Part shown: positions 7,113-16,317 of the stretch, piece after piece
Layout of the letters: every line of letters starts with the position of its first letter
How positions within the stretch are numbered: the stretch's first letter is position 1
Source of the DNA: an uncultured Roseburia sp.
GTDB taxonomy: Bacteria; Bacillota_A; Clostridia; Lachnospirales; Lachnospiraceae
NCBI GenBank assembly: GCA_900753715.1
Contig: CAAEAE010000081.1
Location: forward strand, 1-16,992
Length of the DNA stretch: 16,992 nucleotides
Reading direction: 5' to 3'
Made by a program: the position numbers and the translations under genes
The notes under the pieces: model-generated
Databases searched by the model: none
What the model saw: only the letters and a program-made list of their open reading frames with translations
What the model was told of the DNA's origin: nothing

Positions 7113-8014
7113 TACAGGTAAATCATCTCAAAAAATCGTTTGACGGATTTGTGGCATTAAACGGGGTCGATATGCACGTTGGAAAAGGAGAAATCTATGG
7201 ACTTGTCGGACCAAACGGTGCAGGAAAGACGAGTCTTATCCGCCATATGACAGGTGTCTATCGTCCCGATGAGGGAGATGTACTAATTGACGGAGAACCG
7301 GTCTATGAAAACCGTAAAATCAAAGAAAAAATGGCTTACATTCCGGACGATTTGTTTTACTTCATGCAGGCAGATACGCTTGCCATGAAGCGCTTTTATA
7401 AAGGAATCTATCCATCGTTTGACGAAAAACTGTTTTACCGGATGCAGGAGTACTTTCCCGGAATTGATGTAAAACGAAATATAAGACGTTTATCGAAAGG
7501 AATGCAGAAACAGGTGGCATTCTGGCTTGCAATCTGCTGTAAACCGGAGATTCTGATTCTCGATGAACCGGTGGACGGACTTGATCCGGTGATGCGGAGA
7601 CAAATCTGGAGCATGATTATGTCTGAGGTGGCAGAGCATGAGATGACAGTGCTTGTGTCCTCCCATAATCTGCGCGAGCTAGAGGATGTCTGTGATCATG
7701 TGGGAATGATGCACCATGGGAAAATACTGATTGAGCGCTCCCTTTCAGATTTACAGGGAAATATCACCAAGATTCAGGTGGCATGCCAGAGCGGTGTGCC
7801 GAAACTTCCGGAAAATTTTGAAGTGCTTCATATGTCTAATACAGGACGTGTCTATACGCTTATTGTGAGAGGAAATCCAAATGAGGCACAAAGGGCACTT
7901 TGTATGGACGGCAGTCATCCGGTAATTGTGGATGTGCTTCCGCTTACCTTAGAAGAAATTTTTATCTACGAGATGGGAGGAGCCGATTATGAAATCAAAG
8001 ACATCCTGTTTTAA
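7109..8014 (+). CDS. ABC transporter ATP-binding protein (YtrB-like)
   Basis: This 301-residue protein starts at GTG within the four-base overlap with the regulator gene, with a strong GGAGGGG site upstream. The nucleotide-binding motifs are in order: Walker A GPNGAGKT (34-41), signature LSKGMQ (128-133), Walker B LILDEPVDGLD (149-159) and H-loop SSHN (H186). The signature has Lys in place of the usual second-position Gly, and the Q-loop region reads YIPDD. Both are seen in ATPases linked to YtrA-type regulators. The C-terminal 90 residues are an accessory region of unknown role. The ATPase powers the membrane protein encoded next, which overlaps it by 26 bases. The exported or sensed substrate is unknown. 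Confidence 0.93.
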   Translation: MIQVNHLKKSFDGFVALNGVDMHVGKGEIYGLVGPNGAGKTSLIRHMTGVYRPDEGDVLIDGEPVYENRKIKEKMAYIPDDLFYFMQADTLAMKRFYKGIYPSFDEKLFYRMQEYFPGIDVKRNIRRLSKGMQKQVAFWLAICCKPEILILDEPVDGLDPVMRRQIWSMIMSEVAEHEMTVLVSSHNLRELEDVCDHVGMMHHGKILIERSLSDLQGNITKIQVACQSGVPKLPENFEVLHMSNTGRVYTLIVRGNPNEAQRALCMDGSHPVIVDVLPLTLEEIFIYEMGGADYEIKDILF

Positions 8015-9884
8015 CAGTACTATTTTCAAAAAGAATTTCTCCCAGTACTGGCTGCTTGTGGTGGTGTATTTCGGTTATCTGTTTGTGGTGCTGCCGATGA
8101 GGCTGTTTCTTGAGGCGAAACAGGCGCCCATGTATTATGAAGGATATCCGCAGAACACGAGACAGTACATGGTGATGAGCAATGCGCTTGACAATGCATT
8201 ACAGCCGATTGTGATATTTGCATTTGCAGGTGTCATGGCACTGGCAGTGTTCAGCTATCTGTACTTTGCACGCAGTGCCAATATGATTCATGCACTTCCG
8301 GTCAACCGGTTCGAGCTTTTTGCCACGAACTACATTACGGGAATCGGATTTTTGCTGGCGGCAGAGTTGTTGGCATTTGTGGCAGCAGTGTTTGTCTGCC
8401 TTGCAAACCAGATTTCCTGTATCCAGTATCTGTTCTGGTGGCTTTTGAATGTGATGGGAATTACGGTGTTTGCATTTTCGATGGCAGTGTTTGTTGCAAT
8501 GTTCACAGGAAACATCGTTGCGATGGCGGTATACTATGCCGTTGCAAACTATCTGTATGTGGGGTGCTACTATCTGCTTCACTTTCTGGTGGCAGAAATC
8601 GGATATGGAATTTCAGACACCTGGAATCCGAATAGCTCCTGCATCCTTTCACCAATGTACTATATTAATAATAATGTAAACCTGAAACGGGATTATGATG
8701 CACAGGATTATATCACAGGGATTTCGTTTGAAGGATACAGACTTGTGATTTTTTATGTGATTGTGGCAGTGGTACTGACTGCCGCAGCCTATCTTTTGTA
8801 CCGGATGCGTAAAATTGAGACGGCAGGGGACATTATCAGTGTAAAAGCGATAAAACCGATTTTCAGATGGGGTGTTGCCATCTGTGGAGGTGTGGCGCTG
8901 ACCCAGGAAATGCTTCAGTTTTTACGGCAGTACATGGAAATCAATGTGTTTGTATGCATTATTGTGTTTATCATTCTGTTTGGTGCCATCTGCTTTTTTG
9001 CGGCAGAGATGCTGTTGCAGAAAAAATTCCGGATTTTTACAAAACGCTGTCTGGCTGAGTGCGTGGCGTGCGTTGGGGTGACTGTTTTTGCACTTGCGCT
9101 TGTAAAGGCTGATGTATTTGGAATCGAAAAGCGGATACCGGATGCAGATGAGATTGAACGTGCTTATATTAACATGGATTATGCAGTTGTAGAGAAGGAT
9201 TTGGATGAAATGCGTTCCCTGCATGAAAATCTGATTTCCCATAAGGCGGACTATGCAAACCTGTCCGCAAAAAGTGATTATGTGTCGACGATTGTCCTGC
9301 GTTATTATAGGAAGGACGGAACCATGTTTGAGAGATCATACCGTGTTCCAATAGATGAAACTGCGTTAAGTGATGCGGGTACACCGTCTGCAATTGTGCG
9401 AAGCATTGAGAGCAGACCGGAGAATGTGAGAGACCAGATTTTTAACAGTGATGGTGAAAATGCAAACTATTATGGCGGGTACATCGAGCGGATGGACGAG
9501 ACAGGTGCAACCAGCAATTATTCGTTTTCAAAGGCTCAGATTGACCAGTTGATAGAGGCTGCAAACCAGGATATTGAGGAAGGAAACTTTGATCAGTACC
9601 TGTTTTATCAGCCTGGAACCGAGGTTTTTGCGGGCTATTGGAATTCTATCTGCCTGGAATTTACCGGCGGTACGAATTATATGTATGGTACGTGGTATGA
9701 GTATGAAAACTATAACCATAAAGAATCACGTGAAAGGTATGAGACCGTTGTAACCGGAAATATGTACCTCTCTTCATTTGGACCGGAATGTCGTCATCTT
9801 GTACAGGCACTTTATGACATAGGCGCCGTGGATGATGAATGGAAGTTAATCACGATGGAAGAGTATGAAAATCTGACGAAATAA
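7989..9884 (+). CDS. ABC-2-like permease with large C-terminal domain (DUF6449-like)
   Basis: This 631-residue membrane protein starts inside the ATPase gene, with GGGAGGAG directly upstream. About eight or nine hydrophobic segments fall in residues 19-375 (for example around 19-40, 70-93, 113-137, 150-210, 255-278, 295-315, 320-345 and 355-375). The remaining roughly 250 residues, beginning near ADVFGIEKRIPDADEIE, are soluble, rich in Tyr, Asp and Glu, and end without a further membrane segment. The IPDADEIE opening recalls the DUF6449 domain found on similar clostridial permeases; I name this from memory and with care. With one ATPase and one permease in the operon, a homodimeric transporter is likely. 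The tail may sit outside the membrane and bind a ligand, but this is inference. Bacitracin- or lantibiotic-type detoxification is possible but unproven. Confidence 0.85.
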   Translation: MKSKTSCFNSTIFKKNFSQYWLLVVVYFGYLFVVLPMRLFLEAKQAPMYYEGYPQNTRQYMVMSNALDNALQPIVIFAFAGVMALAVFSYLYFARSANMIHALPVNRFELFATNYITGIGFLLAAELLAFVAAVFVCLANQISCIQYLFWWLLNVMGITVFAFSMAVFVAMFTGNIVAMAVYYAVANYLYVGCYYLLHFLVAEIGYGISDTWNPNSSCILSPMYYINNNVNLKRDYDAQDYITGISFEGYRLVIFYVIVAVVLTAAAYLLYRMRKIETAGDIISVKAIKPIFRWGVAICGGVALTQEMLQFLRQYMEINVFVCIIVFIILFGAICFFAAEMLLQKKFRIFTKRCLAECVACVGVTVFALALVKADVFGIEKRIPDADEIERAYINMDYAVVEKDLDEMRSLHENLISHKADYANLSAKSDYVSTIVLRYYRKDGTMFERSYRVPIDETALSDAGTPSAIVRSIESRPENVRDQIFNSDGENANYYGGYIERMDETGATSNYSFSKAQIDQLIEAANQDIEEGNFDQYLFYQPGTEVFAGYWNSICLEFTGGTNYMYGTWYEYENYNHKESRERYETVVTGNMYLSSFGPECRHLVQALYDIGAVDDEWKLITMEEYENLTK

Positions 9885-9911
9885 TAAGACAGTGGAACAT
9901 AGGATTCCTGC

Positions 9912-9949
9912 AAAATACGCCGCAGAAGAGTTGCCTGCGGCGTATTTTT
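9912..9949 (+). terminator. Intrinsic terminator of the GntR-ABC operon
   Basis: A perfect 14-bp stem (9912-9925 with 9935-9948) has a GC-rich centre (CGCCGCAG/CTGCGGCG), a nine-base loop and a T5 run at its 3' end. It lies 27 bases after the permease stop and separates this operon from the DUF512 gene. The left arm's A4 gives a shorter U run on the opposite strand. Confidence 0.9.
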
Positions 9950-9994
9950 AGTGTAAACTAGGGTTACGATGAAAGAAAAGGAAGTTTAGACAAA

Positions 9995-11350
9995 ATGAGT
10001 CAGAGAGAACATGTTATTTTTAAAATAGAGCCGGATAGTATTGCAGAAGAGTTAGAGCTTGTGCCGGGCGATGTGCTGCTTGCCATCAATGGCAAGGAGA
10101 TTGAGGATGTCTTTGATTATCACTATCTCATTCATGACGAGTATCTTGAGGTACTGGTGCGCAGGCAGGACGGCGAAGAGTGGGAGCTTGAGATTGAAAA
10201 GGACTATGACGAGGATTTGGGAATCGAATTTGAAAACGGATTGATGGATGATTACAAATCCTGCCACAATAAGTGTATTTTCTGCTTTATTGACCAGATG
10301 CCAAAGGGAATGAGAGAGACGCTTTATTTTAAAGATGATGACTCGAGACTTTCCTTTTTACAGGGGAATTATGTAACCCTTACCAATATGAAGGAAAAGG
10401 ATTTAAACCGGATTATCGAGTACAAGTTAGCACCGATTAACATTTCGGTTCAGACGACAAACCCAGAACTTCGCTGTAAGATGTTAAATAACCGTTTTGC
10501 AGGGGAAGCGTTAAAAAAGATAGACAGGCTCTATGAGGGGCAGATTGAGATGAACGGACAGATTGTGCTCTGCCGTGGGGTCAACGACGGAGAGGAGTTA
10601 GAGCGTTCTATCCGTGATTTGACAAAATACATTCCCTATATGGAAAGCGTCTCAGTTGTTCCGGTGGGACTTTCTAAGTACAGAGACGGACTTTATCCGC
10701 TCGAGCCGTTTACAAAAGAGGATGCGAGAGAGGTCTTAAAAACCATCCATAAATGGCAGAAGGTATGTATGGAACGCCATGGCATACATTTTATCCACGC
10801 GAGCGACGAGTGGTATCTTCTGGCGGGACAGGAACTGCCGGATGCAGATAATTATGATGGCTATATCCAGCTTGAAAACGGAGTCGGCATGCTGCGGTTG
10901 TTATTAGATGAGTTCTATGCTGCATTAGAACAGTTAAAAGAGGATGTGGCAAACCCGGAAGGAATCCATCCAAGCCAGCTCCCGGATTTGACCGGACATC
11001 ACAAGAGGACACTCGCAACCGGACGGCTTGCGGCACCGTTTATCAGCCAGATGGCGGCATCCTGCATGGAGACATTCCCGAATTACGAGCTTGAAGTGCA
11101 TGCCATCCGCAACGATTTTTTCGGGGAAATGATTACGGTTTCCGGGCTTTTGACCGGTCAGGACCTTGTGGCGCAGTTAAAGGAAAAAGACCTTGGGGAG
11201 AGACTTCTTTTACCATGCAATCTGCTGCGAAGCGGGGAGGAAGTATTCCTTGATGACATGACACTTGCCGAACTGAAAACCGCTTTACAAGTGGAAATAG
11301 ATATTGTAAAATCAAGCGGTCAGGATTTATTGGATGCAATGTTGTTTTAA
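9995..11350 (+). CDS. PDZ - radical SAM - DUF512 family protein
   Basis: The protein has 451 residues. Residues about 5-60 form a PDZ-like domain ([19 protein letters not shown]). A radical SAM-type cluster motif CHNKCIFC follows (C90, C94, C97, spacing C-x3-C-x2-C), directly followed by [14 protein letters not shown]. The family's conserved [13 protein letters not shown] comes next, then VQTTNPELR, and the C-terminal DUF512 region runs from about residue 250, including [11 protein letters not shown]. The family is widespread in Firmicutes and cyanobacteria and, to my knowledge, has no settled reaction. The gene precedes der by 17 bases, a linkage common in clostridia. AAAGGAAG (9977-9984) is its ribosome binding site. 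The motif is consistent with binding a 4Fe-4S cluster and AdoMet, but no substrate can be inferred. Confidence 0.9.
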   Translation: MSQREHVIFKIEPDSIAEELELVPGDVLLAINGKEIEDVFDYHYLIHDEYLEVLVRRQDGEEWELEIEKDYDEDLGIEFENGLMDDYKSCHNKCIFCFIDQMPKGMRETLYFKDDDSRLSFLQGNYVTLTNMKEKDLNRIIEYKLAPINISVQTTNPELRCKMLNNRFAGEALKKIDRLYEGQIEMNGQIVLCRGVNDGEELERSIRDLTKYIPYMESVSVVPVGLSKYRDGLYPLEPFTKEDAREVLKTIHKWQKVCMERHGIHFIHASDEWYLLAGQELPDADNYDGYIQLENGVGMLRLLLDEFYAALEQLKEDVANPEGIHPSQLPDLTGHHKRTLATGRLAAPFISQMAASCMETFPNYELEVHAIRNDFFGEMITVSGLLTGQDLVAQLKEKDLGERLLLPCNLLRSGEEVFLDDMTLAELKTALQVEIDIVKSSGQDLLDAMLF

Positions 11351-11367
11351 ATAGAAGAGAGGTAATT

Positions 11368-12696
11368 ATGAGTAAACCAGTAGTAGCAATCGTAGGACGT
11401 CCGAATGTGGGAAAATCCACATTGTTTAACGTTCTTGCGGGAGAGCGGATTTCAATTGTAAAAGATACACCGGGAGTGACCAGAGACCGCATCTATGCAG
11501 ATGTGAACTGGCTGGATCATCAGTTTACCATGATAGATACAGGCGGAATCGAACCGGACAGCAGGGATGTCATTTTATCCCAGATGCGCGAGCAGGCAGA
11601 GATTGCAATTGCGACAGCAGATGTGATTATTTTCCTTACAGATGTAAAACAGGGGCTTCAGGATTCCGACGCAAAGGTGGCGGATATGCTGCGCCGTTCC
11701 GGAAAACCGGTGGTTCTTGTGGTAAACAAGGTCGACAATTTTGACAAGTATATGGCAGATGTTTATGAATTTTATAACCTTGGAATCGGGGAGCCGTTCC
11801 CGGTTTCTGCGTCTTCCATGTTGGGGCTTGGAGATATGCTCGATGAAGTCATTTCCCATTTCCCGGAATACGGAAAAGACGAAGTGGAAGATGAGAGACC
11901 GAAGGTTGCCATCATCGGAAAGCCGAACGTCGGAAAATCTTCCTTGATTAACAAGCTTTCTCAGGAAGACCGTGTGATTGTATCGGATATCGCGGGAACA
12001 ACGAGAGATGCCATTGATACGGACATCAAATACAACGGAAAAGAATATGTTTTTATTGATACGGCAGGACTGCGCAGAAAGAATAAGATAAAAGAAGAGA
12101 TTGAGCGTTACAGTATCATCCGTGCGGTAACAGCGGTAGAGCGTGCCGATGTCTGCGTCATTGTCATTGATGCGACCGAGGGTGTGACGGAGCAGGATGC
12201 CAAAATTGCAGGAATTGCACATGAGCGTGGAAAAGGAATTATCATTGCGGTCAACAAATGGGATGCCATTGAAAAAGACGATAAGACGATTTACCGTCAT
12301 ACCGAAAAAATCCGCCAGATTTTAAGTTTTATGCCGTATGCGGAAATCCTCTTTATCTCAGCAAAATCCGGACAGCGTATCAACAAGCTGTTTGAGACGA
12401 TTGATGCCGTAATCGAGAACAATAGTATGCGCGTGGCAACCGGTGTCCTCAATGAGATTGTCGCAGAAGCAGTCGCAATGCAGCAGCCGCCTTCTGACAA
12501 GGGAAAACGGTTAAAAATTTATTATGTGACGCAGGTAGCAGTAAAACCGCCTACGTTCGTAATTTTTGTAAACGACAAGGAACTGATGCATTTTTCTTAT
12601 ACGAGATATTTAGAGAACAGAATCAGAGATACCTTTGGATTTAAGGGAACGGCTCTGAAATTTATCATACGTGAGAGGAAGGAAGAACAGTCATGA
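11368..12696 (+). CDS. der: Ribosome biogenesis GTPase Der (EngA)
   Basis: Der has two GTPase domains in tandem and a KH-like C-terminal domain, and is essential for 50S subunit maturation. In this 442-residue protein the first domain has GRPNVGKS (10-17), DTGG (57-60) and NKVD (120-123). The second has GKPNVGKS (184-191), DTAG (231-234) and NKWD (296-299). The C-terminal part, about 350-440, ends in the family's [22 protein letters not shown] lies just upstream of the ATG. The gene overlaps plsY by four bases (ATGA), so translation is coupled. With rbgA it makes two large-subunit assembly GTPases in this window. Confidence 0.98.
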   Translation: MSKPVVAIVGRPNVGKSTLFNVLAGERISIVKDTPGVTRDRIYADVNWLDHQFTMIDTGGIEPDSRDVILSQMREQAEIAIATADVIIFLTDVKQGLQDSDAKVADMLRRSGKPVVLVVNKVDNFDKYMADVYEFYNLGIGEPFPVSASSMLGLGDMLDEVISHFPEYGKDEVEDERPKVAIIGKPNVGKSSLINKLSQEDRVIVSDIAGTTRDAIDTDIKYNGKEYVFIDTAGLRRKNKIKEEIERYSIIRAVTAVERADVCVIVIDATEGVTEQDAKIAGIAHERGKGIIIAVNKWDAIEKDDKTIYRHTEKIRQILSFMPYAEILFISAKSGQRINKLFETIDAVIENNSMRVATGVLNEIVAEAVAMQQPPSDKGKRLKIYYVTQVAVKPPTFVIFVNDKELMHFSYTRYLENRIRDTFGFKGTALKFIIRERKEEQS

Positions 12697-13346
12697 TTGT
12701 TGCGAGAATCATAGCACTGGTAATCGGATACGGATTTGGTCTGTTTCAGACCGGTTATATTTACGGAAAGAAGCATGGCGTTGATATCCGCACACAGGGA
12801 AGCGGCAATGCGGGAACGACAAACACCTTAAGAGTTTTGGGCTGGAAAGCAGGACTTGTAACATTTTTAGGCGATTTGTTCAAGGCGATTTTTGCTGTGC
12901 TTTTAGTGAAAATTCTGTTTGGAAATCAGTATCCGCAGAGCGTAAAGATATTGGAATTATATGCGGGCTTTGGTGCCGTGCTGGGACATAACTTCCCATT
13001 TTATCTGAAGTTTAAAGGTGGAAAGGGAATTGCCTGTACATCAGGAATGATTCTTGCCGTTTGTCCGATTGCAGCGCCGATTTGTCTGGTGCTGTTTATT
13101 GCAGCAGTTGGAATTACGCGCTATGTATCTCTTGGTTCGATTCTTGTTGTGATAAGTTATCTGATACAGGTCATCGTGTTTGGTCAACTTGGATATCTGC
13201 ATCTGGAAGGGGCAGTCTTGGTGGAATTTTATATTGTCAGCGCCTGCTTTACAGCGATGGCACTGTGGCGCCACCGTGCAAATATCAAAAGACTCTTAAG
13301 CGGAACAGAGAATAAATTCGGAACAAAAAAAGAGGAGACGAAATAA
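12693..13346 (+). CDS. plsY: Acyl-phosphate:glycerol-3-phosphate acyltransferase PlsY
   Basis: PlsY is a membrane enzyme that moves an acyl group from acyl phosphate to glycerol 3-phosphate, the first step of phospholipid synthesis in most bacteria. All three family motifs are visible: GSGNAGTTN (36-44), [15 protein letters not shown] (98-112) and the C-terminal [17 protein letters not shown] (193-209). About five or six hydrophobic segments fit the family fold. The length of 217 residues is usual. The gene is joined to der by an ATGA overlap and directly to gpsA, whose product makes its glycerol 3-phosphate substrate, so the pair forms a pathway unit. Confidence 0.97.
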   Translation: MIVARIIALVIGYGFGLFQTGYIYGKKHGVDIRTQGSGNAGTTNTLRVLGWKAGLVTFLGDLFKAIFAVLLVKILFGNQYPQSVKILELYAGFGAVLGHNFPFYLKFKGGKGIACTSGMILAVCPIAAPICLVLFIAAVGITRYVSLGSILVVISYLIQVIVFGQLGYLHLEGAVLVEFYIVSACFTAMALWRHRANIKRLLSGTENKFGTKKEETK

Positions 13347-14363
13347 ATGGCAAAAACAGCAGTAATCGGTGCGGGAAGCTGGGGAATTGCCCTTGCAAAG
13401 GTTTTGCATACCAACGGACAGAAAGTGACAGTCTGGTCAATTGTAAAAGAAGAAATTGCCATGTTGAAAGAAAAACATGAGCATACAGAGAAACTTCCGG
13501 GGGTAAAGCTTCCGGAAGATATGATTTTTACAACGGATTTAGAAGAAGCAGTTGCGGGAAAAGATTATCTGATTCTTGCAGTACCGTCTGTGTTCACAAG
13601 AAGCACAGCAAAGAGCATGGCACCGTTTGTGAAGGAAGGTCAGGTGATTGTCTGTGTGGCAAAGGGAATCGAAGAGGAGACCTTAATGACCCTTTCCGAT
13701 ATCGTGGAGCAGGAAATTCCGGCAGCTTCCGTTGCGGTGATGTGTGGACCAAGTCATGCCGAAGAAGTTGGAATCGGGTTACCGACAACTGTAGTTTCCG
13801 GGGCGAGAAAACGAAGTGTTGCAGAGGGCGTGCAGGATATTTTTATGAATGATGTTTTCCGCGTTTACACAAGCCCGGATGTGCTTGGAATGGAGCTTGG
13901 CGGGGCACTCAAAAATGTCATTGCGCTTGCAGCCGGAATGGCAGACGGACTTGGTTACGGAGACAATACAAAAGCAGCGTTAATTACCCGTGGAGTTGCG
14001 GAAATCAGCGGACTTGCCATGAAAATGGGTGCAAAGGCAGAGACACTTTACGGTTTGACCGGAATTGGGGATCTTATTGTAACCTGTGCCAGCAAGCACA
14101 GCAGAAACCGCCGTGCCGGAATGCTGATGGGACAGGGGTATACGATGAAGCAGGCAACCGAGGAAGTCAAGATGGTGGTAGAGGGAATCTACTCTGCAAA
14201 AGCAGCGATTACACTTGCCGGGAAGTACGGAGTATCCATGCCGATTATCGAGGCGGTAAATCAGGTATTGTTCGAGGATAAACCGGCAAAAGAAGCTGTG
14301 ACAGAGCTGATGCTTCGCGACCGCAAATCCGAGCACAGCAGTCTGGTGTGGGAAGAGGACTGA
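13347..14363 (+). CDS. gpsA: Glycerol-3-phosphate dehydrogenase [NAD(P)+]
   Basis: GpsA reduces dihydroxyacetone phosphate to glycerol 3-phosphate in the cytoplasm, supplying PlsY. This 338-residue protein has the N-terminal nucleotide-binding GAGSWG (8-13), LAVPS (77-81) and VAKGIE (104-109) with K106. It also has GPSHAEE (134-140), the substrate-site lysine K189 in GGALKNVIALAAG, and LYGLTGIGDLIVTC with SRNRR. The ATG follows the plsY stop with no gap; AGAGGAG is 12 or so bases upstream within plsY. The protein is complete and of normal length. Confidence 0.98.
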   Translation: MAKTAVIGAGSWGIALAKVLHTNGQKVTVWSIVKEEIAMLKEKHEHTEKLPGVKLPEDMIFTTDLEEAVAGKDYLILAVPSVFTRSTAKSMAPFVKEGQVIVCVAKGIEEETLMTLSDIVEQEIPAASVAVMCGPSHAEEVGIGLPTTVVSGARKRSVAEGVQDIFMNDVFRVYTSPDVLGMELGGALKNVIALAAGMADGLGYGDNTKAALITRGVAEISGLAMKMGAKAETLYGLTGIGDLIVTCASKHSRNRRAGMLMGQGYTMKQATEEVKMVVEGIYSAKAAITLAGKYGVSMPIIEAVNQVLFEDKPAKEAVTELMLRDRKSEHSSLVWEED

Positions 14364-14396
14364 CTATATTTACGGCATGAAAACAATGGAGGAACT

Positions 14397-14834
14397 ATGA
14401 AAGTAGAAATAAAGAGACTGACAGAGACAGCAGTGCTTCCGGTACGGGGAAGTGCGCAGGCAGCAGGGTATGATTTGTGTGCGGATATTTCGGAAGCGCT
14501 TGTGATTGCACCAAACGAAACGGCAAAAGTTGCAATAGGACTTTCCTTTGCCCTGCCGGAAGGTTATTTTGGCGGAATTTATGCGAGAAGCGGACTTGCG
14601 ACAAAGCGTGGTTTGCGTCCGGCAAACTGTACCGGGGTCATTGATTCCGATTACAGAGGACCGGTTATCGTCGCACTGCACAATGATTCCACTGAGCCGC
14701 AGACAATTGAGCCAGGAGAACGCATTGCACAGCTTATCGTGCAGCCGTATCTTGCAGTGACATTTGAGGAGGTTGAGTCACTTGACGATACAGAACGGGG
14801 AGCAGGCGGATTTGGCTCAACCGGAACTCATTAG
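14397..14834 (+). CDS. dut: Deoxyuridine 5'-triphosphate nucleotidohydrolase (dUTPase)
   Basis: dUTPase splits dUTP to dUMP and pyrophosphate, keeping uracil out of DNA and feeding dTMP synthesis. It acts as a homotrimer. All five motifs are present in this 145-residue protein: AGYDL (23-27), ARSGLA (63-68), GVIDSDYRG (80-88), GERIAQL (107-113) and the Gly-rich RGAGGFGSTG tail (134-143). GGAGG (14389-14393 region) is the ribosome binding site. It follows gpsA by 33 bases and may be part of the same transcript. Phages also carry dut, but nothing else here suggests phage origin. Confidence 0.97.
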   Translation: MKVEIKRLTETAVLPVRGSAQAAGYDLCADISEALVIAPNETAKVAIGLSFALPEGYFGGIYARSGLATKRGLRPANCTGVIDSDYRGPVIVALHNDSTEPQTIEPGERIAQLIVQPYLAVTFEEVESLDDTERGAGGFGSTGTH

Positions 14835-14865
14835 AGTGGAGAAAACCACAATAAAGGGAGACGTT

Positions 14866-16266
14866 ATGAGAAAAAAATTGCGTTTTGGGTTAATTGTAAT
14901 GTTTTTACTATATGGAATCCTTGCAACAGGGGGGATGGACTGCCTTGCTGCAGAAAATCCCTCTTATTGTGGGGATTCATCATTTGTACAGGAAATTCGC
15001 AGGGAGCGGAGTAAAAAGACAAAAGCAGGAAAGGGAAAAGTTTACTATCTTTCCACAAAGGGGAATGACAAGGGGAACGGAAGCAGGAAAAAGCCATTTC
15101 GAACGTTTGCAAAGGCACTGAAAAAATTAAAACCCGGTGATACGCTTTATGTGCGTGGAGGAACTTATCTGGAACCGGTTGTAATTCCGAAAATGTGCAG
15201 CGGCAGCAAAAACAGATATATCACTGTCTGCAGCTATCCTGGGGAGCAGCCCGTAATAAGCGGGAGGGGCAAAAAAAGTCCGGTATTGGTTACGGTTGAT
15301 GGGGCATCCTATGTCAGGATTGCGGGATTTGAACTAAAAGATGCGAAGGGGCAGGATGCCTGCGGAATTTCAATTTCGCCCGGCAGCCACCATGTGATTT
15401 TATCAGGCAACAGTATTCAGCAGATTAAGGTACAGAATCCAAGACAAAAAGACCACTGCGCAAATGGAATTCTTTTGTTTGGAGATGACAGTAAAAAGTC
15501 GATTCATGATATTTTGATTTATGGAAATCATATTTCGGACTGCGAGACCGGATGGGCAGAGTGCATTTCTGTGACGGGAAACTGTACAAATATTAACGTG
15601 ATAGAGAACGACATTGACAAAACAGGAAATATCGGAATTGATTTTTCCGGAAACTATGGTTATTGCAGTAATCCGGCAAAGGATTTTCCAAGAAATTGTC
15701 TGATTTATAAAAATAAAGTTGCAAACTGTGTTTCTAAGGTGGCAACTTCGTATGGCATTTACGTGGATGGAGGACAGCACATTACGATACAGGGAAACAG
15801 CGTTTCTAAGTGTGGTGGTGGAATTGAAATCGGAGCAGAGGAAAAGCCACCGAAGGAAAAGTATGCGACTTCTGATATCACAGTGACTGGAAATACGTTG
15901 AAAAATAATCTGGAAAACGCGATTACTGTCGGAGGTTATACAAAAAAGCTCGGATGGGTTAAGGATGTGCAGATTACAGATAATACCTGCAGGAATAATG
16001 GAAAGAAAAATGCAATCCTTACACTGGCAAAATGCGACGGTGTTTTGCTGCGCAACAATGTATTCTGCAATGATTCGGGAAGAGGAGCAGTTGTTTATTC
16101 AGAATTTTCAGATGCTTATACCAGAAATATTGTATTTGAGCAGAATCGTTATGCGAACGGCGGCAGTAAAAATGATACATGTTTTGTGTATCTTGGCAAA
16201 AAATACCGTTCCTTTGAGAAGTGGAAAAAGGCTGTCGGAAGAAAAGCCGGAACTTATTTGGAGTGA
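14866..16266 (+). CDS. Secreted right-handed parallel beta-helix protein (DUF1565 / pectate-lyase-like)
   Basis: This 466-residue protein starts at the ATG after GGGAG; an in-frame ATG further upstream lies inside dut and is rejected. Residues 1-29 are a signal peptide (basic MRKK, hydrophobic core, likely cut after CLAA). A basic stretch follows (about 44-58). Residues 59-105 (YYLSTKGNDKGNGS, KPFRTFAKAL, KPGDTLYVRGGTY) match the DUF1565-type opening seen in family 9 polysaccharide lyases and relatives. The rest carries about nine parallel beta-helix rungs with recurring (I/V)xxNxI-type units such as LIYGNHI, VIENDID, TIQGNSV, TVTGNTL and QITDNTC. Such folds bind or cut pectin-like and other polysaccharides. 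I cannot assign catalytic residues, so it may be an enzyme or a binding protein. No membrane anchor or sortase signal is seen. The next gene is a sugar-transport ATPase. Confidence 0.85.
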   Translation: MRKKLRFGLIVMFLLYGILATGGMDCLAAENPSYCGDSSFVQEIRRERSKKTKAGKGKVYYLSTKGNDKGNGSRKKPFRTFAKALKKLKPGDTLYVRGGTYLEPVVIPKMCSGSKNRYITVCSYPGEQPVISGRGKKSPVLVTVDGASYVRIAGFELKDAKGQDACGISISPGSHHVILSGNSIQQIKVQNPRQKDHCANGILLFGDDSKKSIHDILIYGNHISDCETGWAECISVTGNCTNINVIENDIDKTGNIGIDFSGNYGYCSNPAKDFPRNCLIYKNKVANCVSKVATSYGIYVDGGQHITIQGNSVSKCGGGIEIGAEEKPPKEKYATSDITVTGNTLKNNLENAITVGGYTKKLGWVKDVQITDNTCRNNGKKNAILTLAKCDGVLLRNNVFCNDSGRGAVVYSEFSDAYTRNIVFEQNRYANGGSKNDTCFVYLGKKYRSFEKWKKAVGRKAGTYLE

Positions 16267-16269
16267 TGC

Positions 16270-16317
16270 TTCGTCAATGTGACGGGTTTTTGATGGAAAA
16301 CCTGTCACATTGACGAA
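16270..16317. repeat. 21-bp inverted repeat between the beta-helix gene and ugpC
   Basis: The arm 16270-16290 pairs with 16297-16317 over 21 positions, with one G-T pair and a six-base loop (TGATGG). It begins three bases after the beta-helix gene stop. It is followed by A residues, not T, on the plus strand and has no T run on the other, so it is not a standard intrinsic terminator as a whole. Each arm alone contains a small hairpin (CGTCA-ATG-TGACG in the left arm, 16272-16284) followed by GGTTTTT, which may act as a weak terminator. A stable mRNA 3' end or protein-binding palindrome is also possible. Confidence 0.7.

Noticed and set aside
9931..9959. TTGCCT-17-TAAACT as a promoter for the DUF512 gene
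   Set aside because: Each hexamer matches only four of six positions and the -35 lies inside the terminator hairpin; a promoter is expected after the terminator but I cannot place it with confidence.
11575..12300. 241-codon open frame on the minus strand inside der
   Set aside because: Der is unambiguous on the plus strand; the antisense product shows no motif and no start signal.
14342..14370. Promoter before dut based on TATATT at 14365-14370
   Set aside because: No acceptable -35 hexamer at 16-18 bases upstream; dut is as likely read from the gpsA transcript.
14397..14834. dut as a sign of a prophage remnant
   Set aside because: Flanking genes are ordinary chromosomal genes, with no integrase, attachment repeat or phage structural gene in the window.
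15391..16160. Short repeats in the beta-helix gene as a DNA repeat array
   Set aside because: The repetition is at protein level (beta-helix rungs with Asn ladders); the DNA units are not alike enough for a repeat or CRISPR array.
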